This document shows, piece after piece, positions 44,698 to 54,045 of a DNA stretch of 64,000 bases (position 1 is the first letter of the stretch; every line of letters begins with the position of its first letter). The notes under the pieces were generated by a model. That model ran no database searches and was not told where the DNA came from. It worked only from the letters and a program-made list of their open reading frames with translations. The DNA is from Actinoplanes sandaracinus (lineage in GTDB: Bacteria; Actinomycetota; Actinomycetes; Mycobacteriales; Micromonosporaceae): assembly GCF_030009775.1 (NCBI RefSeq), contig NZ_JASCTH010000003.1, positions 124,001-188,000 on the forward strand, given 5' to 3'. The position numbers and the translations under genes are program-made.

Positions 44698-46068
44698 GTG
44701 ATCTCCCGCCGCGATCAGCTCCAGTCGTACCAGTTCATGAACCAGCGGGTGATCTCGGCGTTCGTGATGCGCGAGACCGACCCGGCCCAGTCCCCGCTGC
44801 GCCGCGGCATCGGGGCCCTGTTCGGCGGCCTGATGGTCGCGATCCTGGTGGCCGCCGGATTCGGCATCTACGGCATCCTCACCAAGACCGGCTCCAACCA
44901 GTGGCAGAAAGACGGCTCGGTGGTCGTCGAGCGGGAGACCGGCGCCAGCTTCGTCTACCTCGGCAACCGCCTCAACCCGGCTCTCAACTTCGCCTCCGCG
45001 AAACTCGCCGCCGGCCGCCCCGACCCACCGGTCTTCCGGATCGCCGCGAAATCCCTGACCGGCACCCCCCGCGGCAACACCATCGGCATCGCCGGCGCCC
45101 CCGCGTCCCTGCCCGACCCCGGCCGGCGGGTCGGTCTGCCGTGGACGATGTGCGCGATCCCCGACGGCAACGTCGGCTCGGTCCTGCTGGTCGGCGCCAC
45201 CGGCCCGGCCGGCGCCGCCCTCGGTGACCGCGCCCTGCTGGTCACCGACAACCCCCGCGCCCAGGTCAGTCACCTGATCTGGCAGGGCCGCAAGTACCGC
45301 ATCCCGGAGACCGCGATCGCGGTGGCCCTGTTCGGCACCGACGACGACCCGATCCGCGTCAGCACCGCCTGGCTCAACGCGCTCCCGTCCGGCGCCGACC
45401 TCGCCCCCATCGACGTCCGCGCGCCGGGCACCCCGTCCGGCGCCGCCCGCGGCTTCGACGTCGGCGACATCCTGGTCACCGAAACCGGCAGCGGCAAACA
45501 GTTCAACCTGATCCTCGCCGACGGCCGCGCCGCCATCACCGGACTGCAACAGGTGATCCTCAGCGCCGAGGAGGGCTTCGGCGATCCGAAACCGATCGCG
45601 GTCGGCGACCTGACCGACATCCCGGAAAGCCGGTCCCTCAAGAACGACGACGCGGGCGTCCGTGGCCCCGCCCAGGTCCCCCCGCTGGCCGGCATCGCCG
45701 CCGGCGAATCAGCCTGCGCCGTCACGTCCGCCGCCGACAAGCCCCCCACCGTCGCCGTGGGCGTCCCCGCCAGCGCTTTCGGCGCCGCCATCCCCACCGG
45801 CGGCACCACCGACGCCGGCCGCCCCCTCGCCGACGCCGTCAGCGTTCCCGCCGGCCGCTTCTCCCTGGTGCGCGTTCCCGGCTCCGGCGGCTTCATGCTG
45901 GTCACCGACCTGGGCCTGCGCCACCCGGTCCCGAGCCCCGACGCCCTGGCCCGCCTCGGCTACACCCCCGCGATCGCCGTCACGGTGCCCACCGCTTTGA
46001 TCAACTCCGTCCCGGCGGGCGTCACCCTCGACCCCAACGCCGCGCTCCAGCGAGCCCAGAACCCCTGA
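44698..46068 (+). CDS. eccB: Type VII secretion protein EccB
   Basis: 456 aa. It has the signature N-terminus RRDQLQSYQFMNQRVISAFV, one transmembrane helix (ALFGGLMVAILVAAGFGIYG) and a large extracytoplasmic repeat domain (LNPALNFASAKLAAG; DNPRAQVSHLIWQGRKYRIPE). EccB is the periplasmic-side part of the ESX complex. GTG 44698 is 8 bases after the eccD stop, so they are coupled. The two Cys residues typical of EccB (MCAIPDG, ESACAV) are present. Confidence 0.94.
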   Translation: MISRRDQLQSYQFMNQRVISAFVMRETDPAQSPLRRGIGALFGGLMVAILVAAGFGIYGILTKTGSNQWQKDGSVVVERETGASFVYLGNRLNPALNFASAKLAAGRPDPPVFRIAAKSLTGTPRGNTIGIAGAPASLPDPGRRVGLPWTMCAIPDGNVGSVLLVGATGPAGAALGDRALLVTDNPRAQVSHLIWQGRKYRIPETAIAVALFGTDDDPIRVSTAWLNALPSGADLAPIDVRAPGTPSGAARGFDVGDILVTETGSGKQFNLILADGRAAITGLQQVILSAEEGFGDPKPIAVGDLTDIPESRSLKNDDAGVRGPAQVPPLAGIAAGESACAVTSAADKPPTVAVGVPASAFGAAIPTGGTTDAGRPLADAVSVPAGRFSLVRVPGSGGFMLVTDLGLRHPVPSPDALARLGYTPAIAVTVPTALINSVPAGVTLDPNAALQRAQNP

Positions 46069-46169
46069 CTATTTTCGTACGCTCGCCGCCGCACCCAACC
46101 GCACCCACGCGCCCCCACGCAGACGCCCGGCACACTCCGCGCTCCGGGACCGCGTGGCTGCGGTTGCCA

Positions 46170-47552
46170 CTAGCGGATCTTGGTGCGTTGGCCACCCGAA
46201 TCGGCGGCCGGCGCACCAAGATCGGCGCCGGATGGCGGCGGGGTGTCGAGAAGCATCACCGGCGGGCCGGGCTCCAGCGGTTCGGGCGGCGCCGCGACGC
46301 GGGGCGACAGGCCCGGCCGCCACTGGCGGCGGCTGCGGCGCAGGGCGGCGGCCGCGAGCAGCAGGGCCCCGGCCAGGATGGCCGCGACGACCGCGGCGTT
46401 CACGGCGATGGCGCGGCGCCGCAGTTCGGCGCTGTCGTCCGGGAGTCGCGGTGGTCGCAGGGCCGGGATGCGGCGGGCGTCCGAGTCGACGATCCGGGCC
46501 GTCAGGGCGGCGTAGGGGCTGACCACGCCGGCGCCGAAGGCCGGGCCGGCGGGGGCGGGGCTCGCGGTCGCGATGAGGCGGCGGGCCACCTCGCCGGGCG
46601 GCAGGTCGCGTTCCCGGGCCCGGATCAGGGCGGCCGCCGCGCCGACGAAACCGGCGGCGACGGCGGTGCCGTCGGCGAGCACCAGGCCACGGCCGGTCTG
46701 CAGAGTGGGTACGGCGACGCCCGGCGCGACCAGGTCGACGTATCTGCCGAACTGTGAGTCCGGGGAGATCTGGCCGTTCTGGTCGATCGCTCCCACGCCG
46801 ATGACGTCGGGATAGGAGGCCGGGTACGGGTCGGGATTGCCGTCGTCTCGGGAGCCGAGGTCGCCGGCCGCGGCCACGACGACGACGCCTTGCGCGACCG
46901 CGGTGGACACGGCCGATTTGAGGACGGGTTCGTCGTCGTAGACGGGGGCGGCCACGACGATGACGTCGGCCTGGTTCTGGACCGCGGTGAGGATGCCGCG
47001 GGCCAGCGAGTCGGGGGTGGGTTCGGATCCGGCGGGGTCGTCGGGCATGACCCGGATCGGCAGGATGACCGAGCCTGGTGAGACGCCGCCGCCGTCGCCG
47101 GTCCGTGAGCCGCTGATGACGCCCGCCACCTGGGTGCCGGTTCCGGTGCAGTCCTGGTCGGCGCCGCCCGCGTTGTCGACGGTGTCGGCGCCGGTGAGCA
47201 CCCGCTCGCCGAGTTGCGGCTGCCCGCCGTCGACTCCGGTGGAGAGGACGGCGACTCTGGTGTTCCCGCCGTTCTCCAGGGCTTCGACGGCGTCGGCCTG
47301 CAGCATGACGCGGGGCCAGGAGCCGTTGATCCGGTCCTCCCCGGGTTGCGCACAGTTCTGCCCGGGCGCCGCGACAACAGACGCCCTCACGAAACCCGAC
47401 GTCGCGACAACAGACGCCCCCACGAGACCCGACGCCGCCGCAAAGGCGGGCGGCCCCGCAGAAACCGGTGAGGCCGCGAAAGCAGGCGCGGCAAGAAGAC
47501 CCGGCGACATCGTGACGGAAATGATGATCGAAAACAGCGGCCAGGTTCTCAC
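46170..47552 (-). CDS. mycP: Mycosin-like subtilase with all catalytic residues replaced (pseudo-MycP)
   Basis: 460 aa with mycosin architecture: a signal peptide (FSIIISVTMSPGLLAAPAFA), an N-terminal Cys-containing extension (NCAQPGED), a subtilisin-like domain, and a C-terminal membrane anchor (AVVAAILAGALLLAAAALRR). The active site is lost: the DTG motif reads VLSTGVD (Ser104 for Asp), HGT reads CTGTGTQVAG (Thr138 for His), the oxyanion Asn of AAGN is AAAGDL (Asp231), and GTS reads DGTAVAAG (Ala297 for Ser). The frame is intact, so this looks selected rather than decayed. Mycobacterial mycosins also have a structural role in ESX complex stability independent of proteolysis, which could explain it. 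The last codons lie inside a palindromic repeat. Confidence 0.9.
   Translation of the reverse strand: MRTWPLFSIIISVTMSPGLLAAPAFAASPVSAGPPAFAAASGLVGASVVATSGFVRASVVAAPGQNCAQPGEDRINGSWPRVMLQADAVEALENGGNTRVAVLSTGVDGGQPQLGERVLTGADTVDNAGGADQDCTGTGTQVAGVISGSRTGDGGGVSPGSVILPIRVMPDDPAGSEPTPDSLARGILTAVQNQADVIVVAAPVYDDEPVLKSAVSTAVAQGVVVVAAAGDLGSRDDGNPDPYPASYPDVIGVGAIDQNGQISPDSQFGRYVDLVAPGVAVPTLQTGRGLVLADGTAVAAGFVGAAAALIRARERDLPPGEVARRLIATASPAPAGPAFGAGVVSPYAALTARIVDSDARRIPALRPPRLPDDSAELRRRAIAVNAAVVAAILAGALLLAAAALRRSRRQWRPGLSPRVAAPPEPLEPGPPVMLLDTPPPSGADLGAPAADSGGQRTKIR
46176..46223. repeat. Palindromic GATCTTG-core element (copy 2) at the mycP 3' end
   Basis: The arm GATCTTGGTGCGTTGGCC (46176-46193) pairs with 46206-46223 over 18 bases including two G.U pairs; loop 12 bases. 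It contributes the last residues of the mycosin gene (GQRTKIR end) and lies between convergent eccB and mycP. It shares its GATCTTG core and position type with the element at 8901-8958. Confidence 0.6.
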
Positions 47553-47709
47553 GGCGCCCGTACTCCGATTCTCTCCCCGAGCAATTAACCCATCGTCACA
47601 GCACCTTCGTGCACCTTCTGAACTTCCCGGAGAATCGCCATTCCCATCCTCCGCACAAACGTGGAGCGGCCGCCGGCAATACCGGCGGCCCCGCCAGCGA
47701 ATCGCATCG
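47553..47709. other. Spacer between mycP and the esx pair
   Basis: 157 bases. It holds the mycP upstream region (GGAG about 10 bases before GTG 47552) and the terminator of the esx genes at 47668-47690. Nothing else is recognisable. Confidence 0.4.
47668..47690 (-). terminator. Terminator after the esx pair
   Basis: Perfect 9-bp stem GGCCGCCGG / CCGGCGGCC with a 5-base loop, 19 bases past the esxA-like stop in the leftward direction. On that strand it is followed by a short T-containing run (GCTCCACGTTTGT). Confidence 0.65.
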
Positions 47710-47994
47710 TCACATGTTGGAGGCGATCTGCGCGTCCACCTGCTGCATCCGCTCGGCGGAGCTGCCCAGGCGGACACCGACGCTCGCCAGCGCCTGCTTG
47801 ATCTCGGTGGCGCCCTGGTTCCACTTCTGCCGGGCCTCGTCGCACGCGGTGCCGGCGGCACCGGTCCAGTCCTGCGCGAAGAGCTGGGTGAACGCGGTGT
47901 AGAGGTCGTTGAGCTGCTGGTCCATCTGACTCTGGAAGCTGTTGATGGAGGCCGAGGTGTCGGCGATCTGCCCGAAGTTATAGGTGATGTTCAT
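47710..47994 (-). CDS. WXG100 protein, EsxA-like
   Basis: 94 aa helical hairpin. The central turn is DWTGAAG, the W-x-G motif, and it starts MNITYNFGQIADTSASINSFQ. There is no YxxxD/E tail, as expected for the ESAT-6-like partner. GGGGAG lies 6 bases upstream of ATG 47994. It is the second gene of an operon with the larger EsxB-like protein, with which it should form a secreted heterodimer. Confidence 0.92.
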   Translation of the reverse strand: MNITYNFGQIADTSASINSFQSQMDQQLNDLYTAFTQLFAQDWTGAAGTACDEARQKWNQGATEIKQALASVGVRLGSSAERMQQVDAQIASNM

Positions 47995-48014
47995 GATTTT
48001 CTCCCCGTTCCCGA

Positions 48015-48371
48015 TCAGCCGCGGAGGGCGTTGATGACGGCGCCATCGCCACCGGCGGCGGCACCACGGATGGCCTGCGCGGCCTCGTCGTCGTTCACGC
48101 CGTACGTCTGGGAGGCGGCGGACATCTTGCCGCCCAGCTCGTCCAGCGCCTGCATGATCTTGTTGAGACCGTCGTTGAGCTGCACCGAGACGTCCTGAAG
48201 GGCGTTGTTCGCGGTTCCAGCGAAGGCGCCGCCGCTGAGTCCCTGAATCTGGCCGAGCAGCTGGTTCATGCCGCGCGAGATGTTCTGCCCGGTGTCGGCG
48301 CAACGGCCGGCCATCGCGTTGAGCTGTTCCTGAGTGGCATGGACCTGACCCATGCCCGGCGTTCCTGCCAC
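48015..48371 (-). CDS. WXG100-like protein, EsxB-like, with FAG turn and YxxxD signal
   Basis: 118 aa. The hairpin turn is GGAFAGTAN, with Phe replacing the Trp of WXG. The C-terminal part has TYGVNDDEA, a YxxxD general type VII secretion signal, so this is the EsxB-like partner that EccC domain 3 should recognise. GTG 48371 follows GGGGAG by 5 bases; ATG 48353 is also possible. The esxA-like gene follows 20 bases later. Length and order fit the usual esxBA arrangement. Confidence 0.88.
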   Translation of the reverse strand: MAGTPGMGQVHATQEQLNAMAGRCADTGQNISRGMNQLLGQIQGLSGGAFAGTANNALQDVSVQLNDGLNKIMQALDELGGKMSAASQTYGVNDDEAAQAIRGAAAGGDGAVINALRG

Positions 48372-48595
48372 AATGTCTCCCCGATTCTGATGTCCGGCGT
48401 CCCGGTCAGGTCCGCCAGTGGGTTATGCCAATCCGTACGCCGTCCGCCGGGGCTCGGTTCGAAGCTTTTTCAAAGAATCTCGTCGAACCTGATCGGGGGT
48501 GCGCGCGTACTCTTCCGTGTCACCCGCTCACCGCGATCGACAATTAACTTGATCAATTGCGGGGGCGTATCACCGCCGAGCCTGGGGGAGGCGTG
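48372..48595. other. Divergent spacer between the esx pair and ESX-linked genes
   Basis: 224 bases. It has an AT-rich patch at about 48538-48560 (CAATT...TTGATCAA...AATTG), unusual in this genome and a possible promoter or nucleoid-protein site. No -35/-10 pair is convincing. Confidence 0.4.
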
Positions 48596-49603
48596 ATGGG
48601 AGCGGATAATCCCTACGCGGACCAGACCGCGAAGAACACGAGCGCACCGTGGCTCGGCGGCGGCCCCGCGGTCGACGTCGACCTCGACGGGCTCCGTGAG
48701 TACGCGACTCTCATGACGAACCAGCAGATCGACATCGCCTCCCGCGCCGGCTACCTGGGCCCGCTGAGCCAGGGACCCGGACAGGCGTTCACCGGCGAGG
48801 TGCTGGGCGAGGCCGACGCGGTCCGGGCCCGGCTGGTGGCCAACGCCGGCGAGCTGACCGTCTACCTGCAGAAACTGGCCGAGTCGGTGGGCAACATCGG
48901 CAGTGCGGCACGCACGGTCGCCGACAGCTACCGGTCCGGCGACGCGACTTCGGCCGCTTCCCTCAACGACGTTCTCTTCGCGTACGGGGACAAATCCGTC
49001 CCTCGTCCGGACGAACTGCCGGCGGGGATCGGCCAGACCTACCAGGAACGGCAGATGGCCGGCGGTTCAGCGTCTCTTCCCGCGGACAGTCCGCAGTGGC
49101 GGATCACATCGACGACTCCGATCTCGGCGTACCAGACGCTGGAGACGGCGACCGCGCCGAGCGGCGAGCGCCGCGAGGTGATGACGTTCACGCCACCCGG
49201 CGGAGCCGTCACGACCACCACGACGATCTTCGGCGCCGGCGGCGAGGTCGCGTCGTCGGTCACCACCCGCACGTCGACCCGGATCACCGGGAACACCGAG
49301 ATCACCGTCGCGGAGCAGTTCGGGGCGGACGGCAAGCAGACCGGAACGACCGAGACCCGCACGCGGTACGACGGGGAACAGGTCACCGGCCGCAGCACCG
49401 AGGTCCGTGACGCCGGCGGCGAGACCGTGCGCCGGACGGTCGAGACGACCGATGCGACGACCCGCGAACAGGTCACGGTCACCTCCGAGCGCAACGAGAA
49501 GGGCGAGATCGTGGAGAAGAACCGGGTGGTCACCGGCATCGCCACCACCGGGCGGGAATTCGCCGGCCCGCCGATCGCCGACAAGTACCGAGTGAACGGC
49601 TGA
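48596..49603 (+). CDS. WXG100-like protein with Thr-rich beta tail, probable ESX substrate
   Basis: 335 aa. The N-terminal about 125 residues are helical and end in ADSYRSGDA, a YxxxD motif placed as in WXG100 proteins. The C-terminal part (about 180-320) is Thr/Arg/Glu-rich with beta-type repeats (TTTTTIFGAGGEVASS, RITGNTEITVAEQFG, TRTRYDGEQVTGRSTE, RRTVETTDATTREQ). No enzyme motif is seen. ATG 48596 has GGGGGAG 5 bases upstream. It is followed by the proline-rich gene after 4 bases. Secretion by this ESX system is inferred. Confidence 0.75.
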   Translation: MGADNPYADQTAKNTSAPWLGGGPAVDVDLDGLREYATLMTNQQIDIASRAGYLGPLSQGPGQAFTGEVLGEADAVRARLVANAGELTVYLQKLAESVGNIGSAARTVADSYRSGDATSAASLNDVLFAYGDKSVPRPDELPAGIGQTYQERQMAGGSASLPADSPQWRITSTTPISAYQTLETATAPSGERREVMTFTPPGGAVTTTTTIFGAGGEVASSVTTRTSTRITGNTEITVAEQFGADGKQTGTTETRTRYDGEQVTGRSTEVRDAGGETVRRTVETTDATTREQVTVTSERNEKGEIVEKNRVVTGIATTGREFAGPPIADKYRVNG

Positions 49604-49607
49604 GCCG

Positions 49608-51782
49608 GTGGCCGACTACTACGGCGCCACCGCCGACCCCAACTACGGGTACAGCCCGTACAGCGGCCAACTGCACTACGGCAGCTATCCACCGTCGACA
49701 CTGCCGTTCACCGCGCCGCCCGGGCCGGGCAACCAGACCACGATCGAGCAGGTGGCGCAGCGGATCTACAACATGCATCCGGAGGAGATGGCCGCGCTGG
49801 CCGACCAGTGGCAGAACGCCTGGGCGTTCATGGCCGACGTGCGCGGTTTCGTGTTGAAGCAGAGCGATGTGCTGCGGGAGGAGGCCTGGCGGTCGCCGGC
49901 CGCGCGGGACGCGTTCCTGCAGAAGGGGCCGGGCGAGACCCTGGCCTATCTGGACGTGTGGATGGAGGCCGCCCAGCAGAACGTGACCGCTCTGCGTCAC
50001 ATGGTCAACGTCTCCACCGAGGCCCGGTACGCGGTGGCCCGGCTGATGGTCGACTACGAGCGGGACTTGAAGGAGTCGGCGCGGCAGCTCGGGTTCGTGG
50101 AGCACCTCGGGGTCTGGCTGTCCGAGGGCCAGGGCTGGGACGCGGCGGCCGAGGAACACATGGCCGAGGAGCAGGCGGCGATCCGTGACCGCTACCGGTT
50201 GGAGGCGCAGCGGCTGGCGCAGCACTACGGTGACCAGTTCTTCGACTACATCGGCATGGTCGCCAGTGGGGTGGGCCCGCCGGTGCAGCCGCTGAACGCC
50301 GTGCTCAACCAGCCCGGCGGACTGCCCGGCGCCGGCGGACCGGGCGGGCTGGGCGGGCCCGGCCAGGCCGGGCCCGGAGTCCCGGTGCTTCCGGTCGGCA
50401 ACTCGCCCGGCGGGCTTCTGCCCGGGCAGAACCCGCCTCCCGGCCTGCTGCCGCCGGGGGTTCCACTTCCCGTGCCGGAGCAGCCTGGTGTCGTACCCCC
50501 GGGTTCTCTGCCTCCTGGTGTGGCGCCTCCCGGAACCCTCCCGCCGGGCCTTGAGCTGCCGCAACCCGGTGGGGTTCAGCCGCCTGGCGCCCTCCCGCCC
50601 GGTGTGCTGCCGCCCGGCGCCCTTCCGCCGGGAGCGCTGCCGGGGCAGCCCGCGCCGGTTCCCGGAACCCTGCCGCCAGGTGCTCTGCCGCCTGGAGCCC
50701 TGCCGCCCGGCACCGGTGGCCCCACGGTGATTCCGCCCGGCGCCGTGCGCCCCGGCCTGCCGCCGCAGCTCGGCCGCCCCGGGCGTGGACCGAACGTGGC
50801 GATCCCGCCCGGTGGCCTGCCGCCGGGACGGACGATCCGCCGGCCGTCGGGCCCGGCCACGCCGATCGTGCCGCCGGGTGGCCGGGAGATCCGGCGCAAC
50901 GGCCCGGCGGTCATTCCGCCGCCGGCCGGACGGCCCGGCGCCCCGCAGCGACCCACCCGGACCACGCCGGGCGTCACCCCGCCGCCGCAGACCAGCCGTC
51001 CCGGGCGCACCGCCCCCGGGATCACGCCGCCACCGCCCGCGACCGGGCGGCCCGCCGACCGCCGGAGCGGGCAGCCGGGCACTCCCCCGCCGCCGCAGAC
51101 GCAGACCGGCCGACCCGGGCGGCCCACACCCGGTGTCACCCCGCCGCCGCCCGCGACAGGGCGGCCGGGAGACCGCGGGCGCGGACGTCCGGGCGGGCCG
51201 GACCGGGTTCCCGGCACACCGGGCGGGACGGAGACGTTCGGTCGCCCGCCGACGCCGGCGGCTCCGCCCGTACTGAAGAATCCCGCCGACGACCGCGGCG
51301 CGCGGCCCGGAAGCGCCGCCGAGGTTCGGCCGCCGGCGTCCGCGCAGCGGCCCGGCACCACACCGCCGGTCCTCAACCGGCCCACCTCACCGGCCGCTCC
51401 CCCGCCCTACCGGCCGCCGCGCAGGCAGCCCGGCTCGGCGGCCTGGTCGGATCTGTTCGGTGCGGAGGAGGCTCGCGGGCGGGCCGGGGCCGGGGTCGTC
51501 GACGCGCCGGAACGCGCCCGCCCGGACGGGGGCCCGTGGGGCCTGCGCAGCCGCGCGGCCACGCGGCCGGAGTCCGCGGCAGAGGTCAGCCGGCCCGGCA
51601 CGGTCGCGCCGGAACTCGGCAAACGCCGGGCCGGTGGGGAGCCGATCCCGGTTCGCGACGACCACGACCTGGTCACCGACGAGCAGGCGTTCGGGGTACG
51701 GACCCCGGGCGGCGGCGTGGTGGCCGGGCGCGGCGAGGAACCGCCGGAGCCGGAGATCCGCCGCGCCTTCCAGGACAGATAG
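49608..51782 (+). CDS. PPE-like helical domain with long proline-rich tail
   Basis: 724 aa. The N-terminal about 225 residues are helical (VAQRIYNMHPEEMAALADQW; EEAWRSPAARDAFL; YLDVWMEAAQQN), resembling the WXG/PPE hairpins of ESX substrates. Residues about 230-640 are a low-complexity Pro/Gly/Leu/Val tail with LPPGALPPG, PGVTPPPPATGRPG and similar repeats; the C-terminus is a charged segment (DDHDLVTDEQAFG). GTG 49608 is 4 bases from the previous stop, so the two genes are coupled. The tail may span the cell wall or bind a partner; this is inference. Confidence 0.75.
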   Translation: MADYYGATADPNYGYSPYSGQLHYGSYPPSTLPFTAPPGPGNQTTIEQVAQRIYNMHPEEMAALADQWQNAWAFMADVRGFVLKQSDVLREEAWRSPAARDAFLQKGPGETLAYLDVWMEAAQQNVTALRHMVNVSTEARYAVARLMVDYERDLKESARQLGFVEHLGVWLSEGQGWDAAAEEHMAEEQAAIRDRYRLEAQRLAQHYGDQFFDYIGMVASGVGPPVQPLNAVLNQPGGLPGAGGPGGLGGPGQAGPGVPVLPVGNSPGGLLPGQNPPPGLLPPGVPLPVPEQPGVVPPGSLPPGVAPPGTLPPGLELPQPGGVQPPGALPPGVLPPGALPPGALPGQPAPVPGTLPPGALPPGALPPGTGGPTVIPPGAVRPGLPPQLGRPGRGPNVAIPPGGLPPGRTIRRPSGPATPIVPPGGREIRRNGPAVIPPPAGRPGAPQRPTRTTPGVTPPPQTSRPGRTAPGITPPPPATGRPADRRSGQPGTPPPPQTQTGRPGRPTPGVTPPPPATGRPGDRGRGRPGGPDRVPGTPGGTETFGRPPTPAAPPVLKNPADDRGARPGSAAEVRPPASAQRPGTTPPVLNRPTSPAAPPPYRPPRRQPGSAAWSDLFGAEEARGRAGAGVVDAPERARPDGGPWGLRSRAATRPESAAEVSRPGTVAPELGKRRAGGEPIPVRDDHDLVTDEQAFGVRTPGGGVVAGRGEEPPEPEIRRAFQDR

Positions 51783-51788
51783 TCCCCG

Positions 51789-52160
51789 TCAGGGCCGCGG
51801 AACCGTGGTCACGATCGAGCCGGCGGCGCGATCGTGCAGTCCCCGGCCCTCACCGTTCAGGATGATCGCCGGAATGAAGAGGCCGAGCAGCACCGCCCGG
51901 ATCAGGCCGCGGCCGAGACCGAGGACGCCACCGTCCGGATAGGAGACGCAGCGGATCCGGAGCAGCCGCATGCCCGGGGTCTGGCCGAACAGGCCGAGGA
52001 AGAAGGTGTTGGCGACGATCAGGACCAGCACCGCCGGCCAGGACTTCACGAACGGGCTGGCGTAGAGGCTCGCGATCAGGAGGCACAGCACCCAGTCGAT
52101 CACCAGCGCGCCGAGCCGCGGGCCGAGTCCGGCCGGCCCGTCGTTTGTTGAAGCAGCCAC
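51789..52160 (-). CDS. RDD family membrane protein
   Basis: 123 aa, two to three transmembrane helices. RDD residues are present: GPRLGALVIDWVLC in helix 1 and LHDRAAGSIV near the end. The family is found next to ESX loci and may help transport or folding at the membrane; the exact role is unknown. GTG 52160 is placed 8 bases after the minus-strand box TACGCT (52174-52169), giving a leaderless message. It is convergent with the proline-rich gene and divergent from glnA. Confidence 0.82.
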   Translation of the reverse strand: MAASTNDGPAGLGPRLGALVIDWVLCLLIASLYASPFVKSWPAVLVLIVANTFFLGLFGQTPGMRLLRIRCVSYPDGGVLGLGRGLIRAVLLGLFIPAIILNGEGRGLHDRAAGSIVTTVPRP

Positions 52161-52168
52161 GGCTGCGC

Positions 52169-52174
52169 AGCGTA
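52169..52174 (-). promoter_or_regulatory. -10 element for leaderless RDD mRNA
   Basis: TACGCT on the minus strand, 8 bases before GTG 52160. Confidence 0.45.
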
Positions 52175-52231
52175 CGCGATATGGTCCCAAATGCTCGGCT
52201 CGCGCTCCACCGTGCCTGCTCCACGCACTAC

Positions 52232-52269
52232 GTAACACGGCGGAAACAATAGGGATACGCCGGGGCAAC
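52232..52269 (+). promoter_or_regulatory. GlnR binding region upstream of glnA (two a/b boxes)
   Basis: GTAAC-n6-GAAAC (52232-52247) is followed after 6 bases by GATAC-n6-GCAAC (52254-52269). The actinobacterial GlnR consensus is gTnAC-n6-GaAAC, repeated with 6-base spacing; box 1 matches fully and box 2 at four of five bases per half. It lies upstream of the glnA start. Confidence 0.8.
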
Positions 52270-52351
52270 TCGCTACCCATAACGTCGCGACCAGCCTTGC
52301 CAGGTGGCGGCCCATGCCGCCCGGTATCGGAAAACTGTGCCAGGAGGACGT

Positions 52352-53776
<1,425 letters not shown>

Positions 53777-53796
53777 TTGATCTGCTCCTTGCCTGG

Positions 53797-53916
53797 TCAG
53801 ACCGCCTGCCGGGGACCGTCGGTCCGCACAGGGTCCGCAAACGTCTCGCTCATCAGCGAGTCCGCGGCCTTGCGGGTACGGTCCTCGGCAGTCGGCCATA
53901 GGTGGCCATAGATGTT
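53797..53916 (-). pseudogene. Tyrosine integrase C-terminal remnant
   Basis: The minus-strand frame reads NIYGHLWPTAEDRTRKAAD ... RQAV and stops. TYGHLWPxAxDRTR is the C-terminal end (with catalytic Tyr) of actinobacterial tyrosine recombinases of integrating elements. The rest of the enzyme is absent and the next upstream bases are not integrase-like. It marks a deleted integrative element next to glnA; the genes at 54046-55984 could be its remains. Confidence 0.65.
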
Positions 53917-54045
53917 GGCCGCACCGAACGGGCCATCGCGGAGATCAAGTCCGCCTGACACGACAAGGGCGCCGGACCGAGACCTCCGAATAGCCGACGG
54001 TGGCCGGGCCCCCTGCCCACCCGGGCCCCGACCACCGCGCTCGAG

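Noticed and set aside
53813..53825. GGACCGTCGGTCC as a glnA terminator
   Set aside because: The palindrome has a one-base centre and little stem left after a normal loop; too weak to list as a terminator.
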